Positions 29,018 to 37,339 of a stretch of DNA of 64,000 bases are shown in pieces. The position numbers and the translations under genes were made by a program. Source of the DNA: Pseudomonadota bacterium (GTDB lineage: Bacteria > Pseudomonadota > Gammaproteobacteria > Xanthomonadales > Xanthomonadaceae); assembly GCA_018241125.1 (NCBI GenBank), contig JAFEEL010000031.1, forward strand, positions 19,006-83,005. The letters run 5' to 3'. The first letter of the stretch is position 1, and the number at the start of each line of letters is the position of its first letter. The notes under the pieces were generated by a model. It was given only the letters and a program-made list of their open reading frames with translations, ran no database searches and had not been told where the DNA came from.

Positions 29018-29506
29018 TCAGGCCACCGGCGCCGACATGGCCGCGGGCGCAGCTTCATGCGCCAGCGATTGCAGCAACAAGCGCAAGGCACGGCGATCTG
29101 GCGCGGGCAAGGTGTCGGGCCACCACGCTACACGCCGCACGGTGCCGGCGTCATCGGCGAGCACGAGCACCGCCAAAGGCCCGCGCAGGGTCGCATCGAC
29201 GTGGCGCAGGCGGTGCGATCCACTAGTGTCTTCCACCTGCCAGCACGCCTGCGCGGAATCCCACGTCAGCGCGAACGACGCGTGCGCGTGCTCGCGCCAC
29301 AGCCGCCACGCCGCATACACCACGATGACGGCATCGAGCCCGCTGCACGCCGACGACGGCAGATTCGACCACCACGGCGACACCGCCGCGGCCAGCGCCA
29401 GGGCGCACAGGCAGGCGAGCAACCCGCGCGAGGGCCGCCACGCCAGCCGGCATTCGAGGGGCTCAGGCGCGCGGCGGGAGCGCGCGGATGCGTGCGACGA
29501 GTCCAT
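29018..29506 (-). CDS. YgfX/CptA-like small membrane protein
   Basis: This 162-residue protein has two adjacent hydrophobic segments (about residues 28-46 and 52-68) followed by a soluble domain (SFALTWDSAQACWQVED, WWPDTLPAPDRRALRLLL). This matches the layout of YgfX, which lies next to sdhE in E. coli and has been proposed as the toxin of the CptAB pair. The start is uncertain: ATG 29506 overlaps sdhE by 44 bases. Similarity is mostly positional and topological, so the identification is moderate. Confidence 0.6.
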   Translation of the reverse strand: MDSSHASARSRRAPEPLECRLAWRPSRGLLACLCALALAAAVSPWWSNLPSSACSGLDAVIVVYAAWRLWREHAHASFALTWDSAQACWQVEDTSGSHRLRHVDATLRGPLAVLVLADDAGTVRRVAWWPDTLPAPDRRALRLLLQSLAHEAAPAAMSAPVA

Positions 29507-29717
29507 CCAGATCCTTGTCATCCGGGCCGGTGATGCCCATGAACCACCGCCACAGATTATCGTCTTCGCAATCCAGCAGCCGTAGGAAAAGGCTTCTTTC
29601 CGTGTCGGAGACGGTCGGCCAGCTTTGGTCGAGGAAGCGCAGCAACAGCACGTCGAGTTCGACCATGCCGCGCCGGCAGCGCCAGCGGATGCGGGCAAGC
29701 GTGGCGGCGTCGGCCAC
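29463..29717 (-). CDS. sdhE: FAD assembly factor SdhE
   Basis: SdhE promotes covalent flavinylation of SdhA. The 84-residue length is right for the family. The key RGxxE motif is present as RRGMVELD, preceded by the usual LARIRWRC and followed by LLLRFLDQSWP and LLDCEDDNLWRWFMG. GTG 29717 gives the family-typical N-terminus (VADAATLARIRW) and lies 18 bases after the sdhB stop. Position next to sdhB supports the call. Confidence 0.92.
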   Translation of the reverse strand: MADAATLARIRWRCRRGMVELDVLLLRFLDQSWPTVSDTERSLFLRLLDCEDDNLWRWFMGITGPDDKDLDGLVARIRALPPRA

Positions 29718-29734
29718 GCGCGGGCCGGCGGCGG

Positions 29735-30523
29735 TCAGGTGCCTTTCCTCAGCAGCATCAGCTTCTTGATTTCCGCGATCGCCTTGGCCGGGTTCAAGCC
29801 CTTGGGGCAAGTGCGCGTGCAGTTGAGGATGGTGTGGCAGCGGTAGAGCTTGAACGGGTCTTCCAGATCGTCCAGACGCGCGCCGGTGTCCTCGTCACGC
29901 GAGTCGGCGATCCAGCGGTAGGCCTGCAACAAGATCGCCGGCCCGAGGTAGCGGTCGCCATTCCACCAGTAGCTCGGGCAGGCGGTCGAGCAGCACGCGC
30001 ACAGGATGCATTCGTACAGGCCGTCGAGTTGCTTGCGTTCTTCCGGCGATTGCAGGCGTTCGCGATCCGGCGGCGGCGCGCTCTGGGTGCGGATCCACGG
30101 GCGGATGGAAGCGTGCTGGGCGTAGAAGTGGGTCAGGTCGGGCACCAGATCCTTGACCACCGGCATGTGCGGCAGCGGGTAGATCGGCACCTCGGACTTC
30201 TTGCAATCGTCGATCGCGCAGATGCACGCCAGCGTGTTGGTGCCATCGATGTTCATCGCGCACGAACCGCAGATGCCCTCGCGGCAGGAACGGCGGAAGG
30301 TGAGCGTCGGGTCGATCTCGTTCTTGATCTTGATCAGCGCATCCAGAACCATCGGGCCGCACTTGGCCAAGTCCACCTCGTAGGTGTCGGTGCGCGGGTT
30401 CTGCCCGTCGTCCGGGTTCCAGCGGTAGATCTTGAACGAACGCACCTTGCTGGCGCCCGTCGGTGCGGCAAAGCGCTTGCCCTTGCCGATCTTCGAGTTC
30501 TTCGGGAGGGTGAATTCGGTCAT
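29735..30523 (-). CDS. sdhB: Succinate dehydrogenase iron-sulfur subunit
   Basis: SdhB carries electrons from FAD to quinone through three iron-sulfur clusters. The 262 residues hold the [2Fe-2S] ligands (CREGICGSC plus a downstream Cys in TLACICAI), the [4Fe-4S] set ([12 protein letters not shown]) and the [3Fe-4S]/[4Fe-4S] ligands ([17 protein letters not shown]). The start is ATG 30523. Its upstream sequence is taken up by heptamer repeats from 30535 and has no clear Shine-Dalgarno. It is separated from sdhA by a 281-base repeat-filled gap. Confidence 0.97.
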   Translation of the reverse strand: MTEFTLPKNSKIGKGKRFAAPTGASKVRSFKIYRWNPDDGQNPRTDTYEVDLAKCGPMVLDALIKIKNEIDPTLTFRRSCREGICGSCAMNIDGTNTLACICAIDDCKKSEVPIYPLPHMPVVKDLVPDLTHFYAQHASIRPWIRTQSAPPPDRERLQSPEERKQLDGLYECILCACCSTACPSYWWNGDRYLGPAILLQAYRWIADSRDEDTGARLDDLEDPFKLYRCHTILNCTRTCPKGLNPAKAIAEIKKLMLLRKGT

Positions 30524-30534
30524 GGCTCAGATCC

Positions 30535-30567
30535 GTGAATCGTGAATGGTGAATAGTGAATGGTGAT
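30535..30567. repeat. Short heptamer array (GTGAATN) next to the sdhB start
   Basis: GTGAATC, GTGAATG, GTGAATA and GTGAATG are followed by a degenerate fifth unit. They lie 12 bases upstream of the sdhB ATG (30523). The units are in opposite orientation to the 22-copy GATTCAC array at 30644-30797, so the two arrays can pair in the sdhA-sdhB transcript. Confidence 0.9.
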
Positions 30568-30643
30568 AAGCCAAAGCCACACACTCCGAATACAACCAGT
30601 TTTCGATACCGTTCATGCCCTCATCCCATCGCAACAGTTTTTC

Positions 30644-30797
30644 GCTTCACGATTCACGATTCACGCTTCACGCTTCACGCTTCACGCTTCACGCTTCACG
30701 ATTCACGATTCACGATTCACGATTCACGATTCACGACTCACGGTTCACGGTTCACGGTTCACGATTCAGGATTCACGACTCACGATTCACGATTCAC
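30644..30797. repeat. 22-unit tandem heptamer array between sdhA and sdhB
   Basis: Exactly 154 bases make 22 contiguous 7-bp units, mostly GATTCAC, with blocks of GCTTCAC (units 4-8) and GGTTCAC (units 15-17) and single GACTCAC and GATTCAG variants. Blocks of identical variants show local duplication history. The array begins 7 bases after the sdhA stop. The unit and orientation match the array at 1176-1238. Confidence 0.97.
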
Positions 30798-30804
30798 GGC
30801 TCAA

Positions 30805-32598
30805 TCAATACACCCTCGCCTTCGGCGGCACCGGCTGCACTTCGTCGGTGAGGGTGTTCACATGCACCGGGCGGTAATCCAGCCGCGTGTTGCAACGCTC
30901 GTCCACCCAGCACAGCGAGTGCTTGCGCCAATTGACATCGTCGCGGTCGGGGAAATCCTCGCGCGCGTGCGCGCCGCGCGACTCGGTGCGGTTGACCGCC
31001 GAGGCCAGCGTCGCCTGCGCCTGCCCGAGCAGGTTTTGCAATTCGAGGGTTTCGATCAGATCGGTATTCCATACCAGCGAACGGTCGGATACCTTCACGT
31101 CGGCGAAGGACTTGGCGATCCGGGTGATCTTGTCCACGCCCTCGGCCAAAGTGGCGCCGGTGCGAAACACCGCAGCGTGGCCCTGCATGTCGCGTTGCAT
31201 GGCATCGCGGATTTGCGCGGTAGGCAGTGAGCCATTGGCGTTGCGGATGCGGTCGAAGTTGCCCAGCGAGCGGTCGCAGGCATCGGCCGGCAGGCGCGGA
31301 TGGGCCGCGTTCGCAGCAACCGTTTCGCCGCAGCGGTTGGCCACCGAGCGACCGAACACCACCAGGTCGAGCAACGAGTTGGAACCCAGCCGGTTGCCGC
31401 CGTGCACCGACACGCAGGCCGCTTCGCCGATGGCGTACAGGCCGGGCACGACGTGGTCGGGATTGCCGTCTTTGAGCGTGAGCACTTCGCCGTGGTAGTT
31501 GGTCGGGATGCCGCCCATGTTGTAGTGCACGGTCGGCAGCACCGGGATCGGTTGCTTGGTGACATCCACGCCGGCGAAGATGCGCGCCGACTCGGCGATG
31601 CCGGGAAGTTTTTCGTGGATGACCTTCGGATCGAGGTGATCCAGGTGCAAGAAGATGTGATCCTTGCGGTCGCCCACGCCGCGGCCTTCGCGAATCTCGA
31701 TGGTCATCGCGCGACTGACCACGTCGCGCGAGGCCAGATCCTTGTAATGCGGCGCGTAGCGCTCCATGAAGCGCTCGCCGTTGGAGTTGCGCAAGATGCC
31801 GCCCTCGCCGCGCACGCCCTCGGTGATCAGGCAGCCAGCGCCGTAGATGCCGGTCGGATGGAACTGCACGAACTCCATGTCCTGCAGCGGCAGGCCGGCG
31901 CGCAGCGCCATGCCGCCACCGTCGCCGGTGCAGGTGTGCGCCGACGTGCAGGAAAAATACGCGCGCCCGTAGCCGCCGGTCGCCAGCACGGTGCCGTGGC
32001 CGCGGAACAGGTGCATTTCACCCGTCGCCATGTCCATCGCCAGCACGCCACGACACGCGCCGTCGCTGTCCATGATCAAATCCAGCGCGAAGTACTCGAT
32101 GAAAAAACGTGCCTCGTGCTTGAGCGCCTGCTGATAGAGCGTGTGCAGCATGGCGTGGCCGGTACGGTCGGCGGCCGCGCAGGTGCGCTGCGCCGGCGGG
32201 CCTTCGCCGAACTGGGTGGTCATGCCGCCAAACGGGCGCTGGTAGATCTTGCCCTCGGCGGTGCGCGAGAACGGCACGCCCTGATGCTCCAGCTCGATCA
32301 CCGCTGCCGGGGCCTGCTTGCACATGTACTCGATGGCGTCCTGATCGCCCAGCCAGTCGCCGCCCTTGACGGTGTCGTAGAAGTGGTAACGCCAGTCGTC
32401 CTCGCCCATGTTGCCCAGCGCCGCCGAAATGCCGCCCTGCGCGGCCACGGTGTGCGAGCGGGTCGGAAACACTTTGGTGATGCAGGCGGTGTTCAAACCC
32501 TTGGCGGCCAGCCCGAAGGTGGCGCGCAGGCCGGCGCCACCGGCGCCGACCACCACCATGTCGTACAGGTGCTCGGTGATCTTGTATGCGTTGCTCAT
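30805..32598 (-). CDS. sdhA: Succinate dehydrogenase flavoprotein subunit
   Basis: SdhA oxidises succinate to fumarate with covalently bound FAD. The 597 residues match the family. The N-terminal Rossmann motif is [12 protein letters not shown]. The histidine for FAD attachment lies in [17 protein letters not shown]. Substrate-binding features include HPTGIYGAG and the [11 protein letters not shown] segment. SdhE and a DUF1674 protein, both SdhA assembly factors, are encoded in the same locus. The 3' end is followed by the heptamer array. Confidence 0.98.
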   Translation of the reverse strand: MSNAYKITEHLYDMVVVGAGGAGLRATFGLAAKGLNTACITKVFPTRSHTVAAQGGISAALGNMGEDDWRYHFYDTVKGGDWLGDQDAIEYMCKQAPAAVIELEHQGVPFSRTAEGKIYQRPFGGMTTQFGEGPPAQRTCAAADRTGHAMLHTLYQQALKHEARFFIEYFALDLIMDSDGACRGVLAMDMATGEMHLFRGHGTVLATGGYGRAYFSCTSAHTCTGDGGGMALRAGLPLQDMEFVQFHPTGIYGAGCLITEGVRGEGGILRNSNGERFMERYAPHYKDLASRDVVSRAMTIEIREGRGVGDRKDHIFLHLDHLDPKVIHEKLPGIAESARIFAGVDVTKQPIPVLPTVHYNMGGIPTNYHGEVLTLKDGNPDHVVPGLYAIGEAACVSVHGGNRLGSNSLLDLVVFGRSVANRCGETVAANAAHPRLPADACDRSLGNFDRIRNANGSLPTAQIRDAMQRDMQGHAAVFRTGATLAEGVDKITRIAKSFADVKVSDRSLVWNTDLIETLELQNLLGQAQATLASAVNRTESRGAHAREDFPDRDDVNWRKHSLCWVDERCNTRLDYRPVHVNTLTDEVQPVPPKARVY

Positions 32599-32641
32599 GG
32601 AAATCCGTTCGGGCGAAACGATGGGCGAGGCCGGGGGTGAA

Positions 32642-33043
32642 TCAGGGCGCGAACACGCAGCGGGCGATGCCGAGCACGCCGGTCAGCGCGCCGGCCACGC
32701 AGGCGAAGTTCACCGCGAGCTGCGCGGCGATCTCCAGCCAGCGGGTGGTCACGTAGTCCTCGATCACCACCTGCAATCCGAGCTTGGCGTGCCAGAACAG
32801 CGCCAGCACGAGGATCAACAGCGGTAGTGCATAGCGCGGATTGGCGATGGTGGCGCGCACATCGTCCTGATCGGCGCCGATCAGCGAAACGAGGAACCAC
32901 AGCAGCCACGGAATCAGCAACGCCAGCGCCACCGCGGTCACGCGCTGCACCCACCAGTGGTGCACGCCGTCCTTGGCCGAGCCCAGTCCGCGCGCGCGGG
33001 CCAGCGGGGTACGCATCGAATGGTTCGCTTCGGGCGCGCTCAT
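32642..33043 (-). CDS. sdhD: Succinate dehydrogenase membrane anchor subunit
   Basis: This 133-residue subunit has three membrane helices and, with SdhC, forms the heme b and quinone site. It shows [15 protein letters not shown] near the first helix, the heme-ligand His in [17 protein letters not shown], and the adjacent Asp-Tyr pair used in quinone binding. The start ATG 33043 overlaps sdhC by four bases; upstream in-frame extensions are antisense artefacts. Confidence 0.92.
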   Translation of the reverse strand: MSAPEANHSMRTPLARARGLGSAKDGVHHWWVQRVTAVALALLIPWLLWFLVSLIGADQDDVRATIANPRYALPLLILVLALFWHAKLGLQVVIEDYVTTRWLEIAAQLAVNFACVAGALTGVLGIARCVFAP

Positions 33044-33435
33044 GCCAAGCCTCCGCGGGTCAGCACGCAGGCCCACAACGCGGCTGTGAGCACGAACGAC
33101 AGCGCCACCACGGTCCAGCCGCTGGCGTAGAACTGTTTGATCTCGAAGCCGCGCACGCAATCGAAGGCCAGATGGCGGATGCCGTTGCACAGGTGGTAGA
33201 TCAGGCACCAACTGAAGGCCGCCAGCACCGCCTTGCCCGGCAGCGAACCGGCCAGATCCATGAACTGCGCGTAGCGCTCGGGACTGGCGGTGACCGCCAG
33301 CAGCCACCACGCCAGACCGAAAGCGCCGAGCGCCAGCCCGACGCCGGTGACCCGGTGCAGAATCGACAGCGACATCGTGATCTGCCAGCGGTAGACCTGC
33401 AGATGCGGCGAGAGCGGACGTTGCGGGGTGGCCAT
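33040..33435 (-). CDS. sdhC: Succinate dehydrogenase cytochrome b556 subunit
   Basis: This 131-residue protein has three transmembrane helices. The quinone-site Ser/Arg pair is in MSLSILHRVTGVGLALG, and the heme histidine is in LIYHLCNGIRHLAFD. RPLSPHLQVYRWQITM is the typical N-terminus. It is the first structural gene of sdhCDAB, 42 bases after a DUF1674 gene. Confidence 0.95.
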   Translation of the reverse strand: MATPQRPLSPHLQVYRWQITMSLSILHRVTGVGLALGAFGLAWWLLAVTASPERYAQFMDLAGSLPGKAVLAAFSWCLIYHLCNGIRHLAFDCVRGFEIKQFYASGWTVVALSFVLTAALWACVLTRGGLA

Positions 33436-33477
33436 CGTGGGGTGTCCGTGAGGTGCGCGGCGATGTTGCCGGCGCGA

Positions 33478-33672
33478 TCAGAAGTCTATGCAGCGGCCGT
33501 TCTTTTCCCAGTCGCCAAAGCGGGTCGGCTCGGGCCCGTTGCGACCGCCAAACTCCGGCGCCCGCGCTTCGCCCGAACCTTGCGCCTGGGCCGCGCCGGG
33601 ATCGGCGGCGGCAGGTTCTGCAGCCGTCGTTGGTGCTTGTGGGGCAACAGCGCTTGATGTTTGCTCTATCAT
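33478..33672 (-). CDS. DUF1674/SDHAF4-like succinate dehydrogenase assembly protein
   Basis: This 64-residue protein has an Ala/Pro-rich, probably disordered N-terminal part and the diagnostic C-terminal block EFGGRNGPEPTRFGDWEKNGRCIDF-type sequence (key features: GGxxGPEPTR, GDWE, GRCIDF). DUF1674 proteins are the bacterial relatives of SDHAF4, which binds flavinated SdhA before it meets SdhB. It heads the sdh operon and is divergent from ygfZ; the 38-base gap between them must hold both promoters. Confidence 0.88.
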   Translation of the reverse strand: MIEQTSSAVAPQAPTTAAEPAAADPGAAQAQGSGEARAPEFGGRNGPEPTRFGDWEKNGRCIDF

Positions 33673-33710
33673 CGAATACTCGCCTCAACCTTTGAAGTGT
33701 AAGACCGGCG

Positions 33711-34586
33711 ATGATGACAGACAAGCAAGACGCACCCTGCACCGAATTCGTAATGCCCGGATGGCAGCTGCTGGAAGTGTCTGGTGCCGATGCCGCGGCC
33801 TTTGTGCACGCGCAGACGATGAACGACGTGCGCGCCCTCGCATCGGGCCGCTGGCAATGGAACGGCTGGCTCACACCCAAGGGCCGCGTGATCACGTTGT
33901 TCGCGCTGGCGATGCTCGATACGCAGCGTTTCTGGCTGATCGTCCCCGATTTTTCGGCAGCCGAACTGGCCGCGCGCCTGCAACGTTTCGTGTTCCGCAG
34001 CAAGCTGCGTTTGCTGGTGCGCGAGGATGCCTGCGTGAGCGGTGCGTTCGTCGCTGCGGCCGACGCGCAAGGTGCGCAGTTCGCCCACGACATCACCAGC
34101 GGCGGCGAAAGCGCGACGTTCGATTGGGGTGGCGCCGGCGGGGCGCGCAGTCTGCGCGTGGCCATCGGTGCCGGCGCTGGCACGGCGCAGGACTGGCCGG
34201 AGGCCGTCGCACGCTGGAACGCCTACGACCTCAGTCACGGCCTGCCACACCTGCCAGAGGCGCAACGCGAAGCGTGGACGCCGCAGATGCTGTCACTGGA
34301 TCGCCTGCACGCCTTCAGCCTGAAAAAAGGCTGCTACCCGGGCCAGGAAATCGTCGCGCGCACGCACTTTCTCGGCCAGGCCAAGCGCGAGCTGGTGCGC
34401 GTGGCCGGATCAAATCTTGCAGCGGGCGCGCACGTGCTCGCCGACGGCGGTACGCTGGGCAGCGTGGTCGTGGCCACGCACGACGAGGCGCTGGCGGTGC
34501 TGGCCGTGGAACGCCCGCCATCGGGCTGGAGCTGCGCCGGCACGCCCTGCCACCAGCGCCCGTTGCTGGATGGGCTGGCGCGGTGA
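33711..34586 (+). CDS. ygfZ: Folate-binding protein YgfZ
   Basis: YgfZ is a tetrahydrofolate-dependent factor for assembly or repair of certain iron-sulfur proteins, related to GcvT and human IBA57. The 291 residues show the hallmark KGCYPGQEIVARTHFLGQ, containing the key Cys, and an N-terminal WNGWLTPKGRVI. Two ATG codons in tandem (33711, 33714) could start it. It is divergent from the sdh operon, and E. coli ygfZ also lies near sdhE (ygfY). Confidence 0.94.
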   Translation: MMTDKQDAPCTEFVMPGWQLLEVSGADAAAFVHAQTMNDVRALASGRWQWNGWLTPKGRVITLFALAMLDTQRFWLIVPDFSAAELAARLQRFVFRSKLRLLVREDACVSGAFVAAADAQGAQFAHDITSGGESATFDWGGAGGARSLRVAIGAGAGTAQDWPEAVARWNAYDLSHGLPHLPEAQREAWTPQMLSLDRLHAFSLKKGCYPGQEIVARTHFLGQAKRELVRVAGSNLAAGAHVLADGGTLGSVVVATHDEALAVLAVERPPSGWSCAGTPCHQRPLLDGLAR

Positions 34587-34647
34587 GCTACAGCGATCGT
34601 TCCGCGCCAACGCGCGTCTGGCCACTGGCATCACCGGGAGAATCACC

Positions 34648-34956
34648 ATGAAGATTCCGCTACTGCTGCTCTCCGGCTGGGCGCTGATGCTGCCCGCCAG
34701 CGCCGCCCTGCCGCCGCAATACCAGAACGCCAAGGACCTCGACGTGATGGTCGGCTATCTCAAGGCGCACGAGGCCGTCATGGCCACTTTCACATCCATC
34801 GACCTCCAGCACTTCGTCATCCATTTCGGTGCCGACTGCCAGATCGTGTTCGGACGCGCCTACAAACCCAAGCCGGCCGGCTGGGTGGGGCCGGCCGATC
34901 CGCTGGAGTTCAAGCGCAGCACCTGCCGGGTGGACGCGGATCTGGGCACGGGCTGA
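34648..34956 (+). CDS. Small secreted protein of unknown function
   Basis: This 102-residue protein starts at ATG 34648, preceded by a GGGAG ribosome site. Residues 1-20 form a signal peptide (LLLLSGWALMLPASA). The mature part contains two cysteines (GADCQIVFGR and RSTCRVD), which could form a disulfide in the periplasm. I recognise no family. It lies 61 bases after ygfZ on the same strand. Confidence 0.7.
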   Translation: MKIPLLLLSGWALMLPASAALPPQYQNAKDLDVMVGYLKAHEAVMATFTSIDLQHFVIHFGADCQIVFGRAYKPKPAGWVGPADPLEFKRSTCRVDADLGTG

Positions 34957-35083
34957 ATCGACGCTGACACCGCGCATCCGGTCGCCACACGCCCGTAGCG
35001 CACGCCGACGGAATCCGGGCGCACCAACGGCAATGTTTTTCGATACAGTCCCGGCGGTCGCCTGCCGATCTCCGGGAACCTCC

Positions 35084-35275
35084 ATGCGCCGATGGTTGTT
35101 GTTGATCCCGTTCGTCGCCACGCTCACGGTGCCGATCTACAACCGCACCACGCCTGCGCTGTGGGGCTTTCCGTTTTTCTACTGGTACCTGTTTGCCTGC
35201 CTGCTGGCGCTGCCGCCCTTGCTGTGGTTCGTCGATCGCGGTATGCGATCGCAGCCACCGGGCCCGCGCCAATGA
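35084..35275 (+). CDS. DUF3311 small membrane protein
   Basis: This 63-residue protein has two predicted transmembrane segments (about 5-20 and 30-50) and the PALWGFPFFYWYLFACL pattern typical of DUF3311. Such proteins are commonly encoded immediately before a sodium:solute symporter and are probably accessory subunits, like the small subunits of other SSF systems. Its stop overlaps the symporter start (ATGA). Confidence 0.82.
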   Translation: MRRWLLLIPFVATLTVPIYNRTTPALWGFPFFYWYLFACLLALPPLLWFVDRGMRSQPPGPRQ

Positions 35276-36801
35276 GCGTCGCGCCCGCCGATAGCGGCAT
35301 CCACTGGACGGCGTGGGCGGTGTTCGCGGCATTCTTCGCACTGGTCACCGTTTTGGGATTTCTGGCGGCGCGCTGGAAGCAGGCCGATCTGAACCACCTG
35401 CACGAATGGGGTCTGGGCGGACGGCGCTTCGGCACCGTCATCACCTGGTTTCTGCTCGGCGGCGATCTGTACACCGCCTACACCGTGATCGCAGTGCCGG
35501 CGCTGGTGTATGCGACCGGTGCCTATGGGTTTTTTGCGATGCCCTACACCATCGTGGCGTTTCCGATTTTCTTCGTGCTGATGCCGCGGCTGTGGAACGT
35601 CTGCCGTCGCCACGACTGCATCACCGTGGCCGACTTCGCACAGGTGCGCTACGGCAGCCGCTGGCTGGCGCTGGCGGTGGCGCTGACCGGCGTGCTGGCG
35701 ACCATGCCCTACATCGCCTTGCAACTGGTGGGCATGCAGGTGGTGTTCGAGACGATGGGCTTCGGCGGCGTCACGCATGGCGCGGAAATCGCCCTGCTGG
35801 TGGCCTTCGTCGTGCTGGCGCTGTACACCTACACCAGCGGTCTGCGCGCGCCGGCGATGATCGCCTTCGTCAAGGACGCGATGATCTACGTGTTCGTGAT
35901 CGCCGCGGTCATCGTCATCCCGATCCAGCTCGGCGGCTATGGCGCGATCTTCACCGCCGCCGAGCAGGCATTCGCGCAGCGCGGCGGCACGGCCGGCATC
36001 GTGCTGCAACCGGCGAAGGCGATGGCCTTCGCCAGCCTCGCACTGGGTTCGGCGATGGCGCTGATGCTCTACCCGCACGCGGCCACCGGCGTGCTGGCTG
36101 CCGATGGCCCGCGCACGATCCGCCGCAACGCCATGCTGCTGCCGGCCTACAGCGTGATGCTGGGGCTGATCGCCTTGCTCGGATACATGGCAATCGCCGC
36201 GCACGTGCCCGCCAAGGGCACCGCCATCGTGCCGGCGCTGGTGTTGCAAAGTTTTCCGGAATGGTTCGCGGGGTTCTGCTTTGCGGCCATCGCGCTGGGT
36301 GCGCTGGTGCCGGCGGCGATCATGTCGATCGGCGCGGCCAATCTGGTCACCCGCAACATCTGGCGGCCCTTCGTCGATGCGGCGATGGGCGCGCAACGCG
36401 AATCGGCCATCGCCAAGGTCACTTCGCTGGTGGTCAAGTTCGGCGCGCTGGCATTCGTGGTGTTTCTGCCGCTGGAATACGCGATCAACCTGCAACTGCT
36501 CGGCGGCATCTGGATTTTGCAGATATTCCCGGCGGTCGCCTTCGGCTTGTACACGCGCTGGTTCCGTGCGCAGGCGCTGCTTGTCGGCTGGGCGGTCGGC
36601 ATGCTGCTGGGCACGATGCTGAGCTGGATGCAGGGCATGAAACCGATCTATCCGCTGCCGGGCATCGGTGGCGTCTACATCGGCCTGATCGCGTTGCTGG
36701 CCAACGTCGGCGTTGCCGCGCTGTGGACGGCGCTGGCGAACGCACGCGGCATCGTGCCGGCGGCCGACCCCACCGCAGAGGGCGATTACGCCGACGCCTG
36801 A
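35272..36801 (+). CDS. Sodium:solute symporter (SSF family)
   Basis: This 509-residue integral membrane protein of the SSF/SLC5 family has 13 or so predicted helices. The N-terminus shows LGGRRFGTVITWFLLGGDLYTAYT, with the conserved substrate-adjacent region. Pairing with a DUF3311 subunit is usual for SSF members annotated as monocarboxylate or related organic-acid transporters. The substrate cannot be told from the sequence alone. It overlaps the DUF3311 gene by four bases, so the two form one unit. Confidence 0.92.
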   Translation: MSVAPADSGIHWTAWAVFAAFFALVTVLGFLAARWKQADLNHLHEWGLGGRRFGTVITWFLLGGDLYTAYTVIAVPALVYATGAYGFFAMPYTIVAFPIFFVLMPRLWNVCRRHDCITVADFAQVRYGSRWLALAVALTGVLATMPYIALQLVGMQVVFETMGFGGVTHGAEIALLVAFVVLALYTYTSGLRAPAMIAFVKDAMIYVFVIAAVIVIPIQLGGYGAIFTAAEQAFAQRGGTAGIVLQPAKAMAFASLALGSAMALMLYPHAATGVLAADGPRTIRRNAMLLPAYSVMLGLIALLGYMAIAAHVPAKGTAIVPALVLQSFPEWFAGFCFAAIALGALVPAAIMSIGAANLVTRNIWRPFVDAAMGAQRESAIAKVTSLVVKFGALAFVVFLPLEYAINLQLLGGIWILQIFPAVAFGLYTRWFRAQALLVGWAVGMLLGTMLSWMQGMKPIYPLPGIGGVYIGLIALLANVGVAALWTALANARGIVPAADPTAEGDYADA

Positions 36802-36931
36802 TTGCGGCACATCGGCCGATGCACAGCGGCCTGCGGGGCTGGCCCGCGTCGGGCAAGGATGGAGTAGGCTGGACGGCAGGTCGCCGGCGTGCATCGGTGC
36901 GGCGGCGCCAGCAACGGGGGCTTGCGTGGAC

Positions 36932-37312
36932 ATGAACGCTGCGTCCGACGATCGCTTCACCTTGGTCGATGGCATCGCCGTGGCCCGCATCGAGGGGCGA
37001 GTATCGGCGCAGCAGGTGATCGGCTGGGTCGGCGAAACGCTCGCTCAAGCCAGGCGGGCCCGGCTCGATCGGGTGATGCTGGTGCTGACCGGGGCGAGCG
37101 GATTTCCGGCGCCCAGCCTGGCCCGGCGCGCGGAGATGATCCGCGGCTGGGCGGCGGCGGCCGGCGATGCCATCACCATGGCGATCGTGTGCCAAGCGGA
37201 GTTGATCGATCCGCAGCGCTTCGGCATCCGCGTGGCCACCAGCCTCGGGCTGCACGCCAACGTGTTCGACCGCGAGGACGCGGCGATGGCGTGGCTGCGC
37301 GGGACGGATTGA
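36932..37312 (+). CDS. Small protein, possible STAS-like fold
   Basis: This 126-residue soluble protein alternates beta strands and helices (FTLVDGIAVARIEGRVSAQQV, RARLDRVMLVLTGASGF, DAITMAIVCQAELID). The pattern resembles SpoIIAA/STAS-like domains, but I cannot place it in a named family. ATG 36932 is the family-neutral start; GTG 36926 is two codons upstream. It is convergent with the cyclase-FHA gene, whose stop is 28 bases away. Confidence 0.6.
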   Translation: MNAASDDRFTLVDGIAVARIEGRVSAQQVIGWVGETLAQARRARLDRVMLVLTGASGFPAPSLARRAEMIRGWAAAAGDAITMAIVCQAELIDPQRFGIRVATSLGLHANVFDREDAAMAWLRGTD

Positions 37313-37339
37313 GTCAGTCGATGCCCGCGAGCGCCGGGT

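Noticed and set aside
30644-30797. Regular repeat array considered as a CRISPR
   Set aside because: The unit is only 7 bp with no spacers, and no cas genes are in the window. It is a simple tandem repeat.
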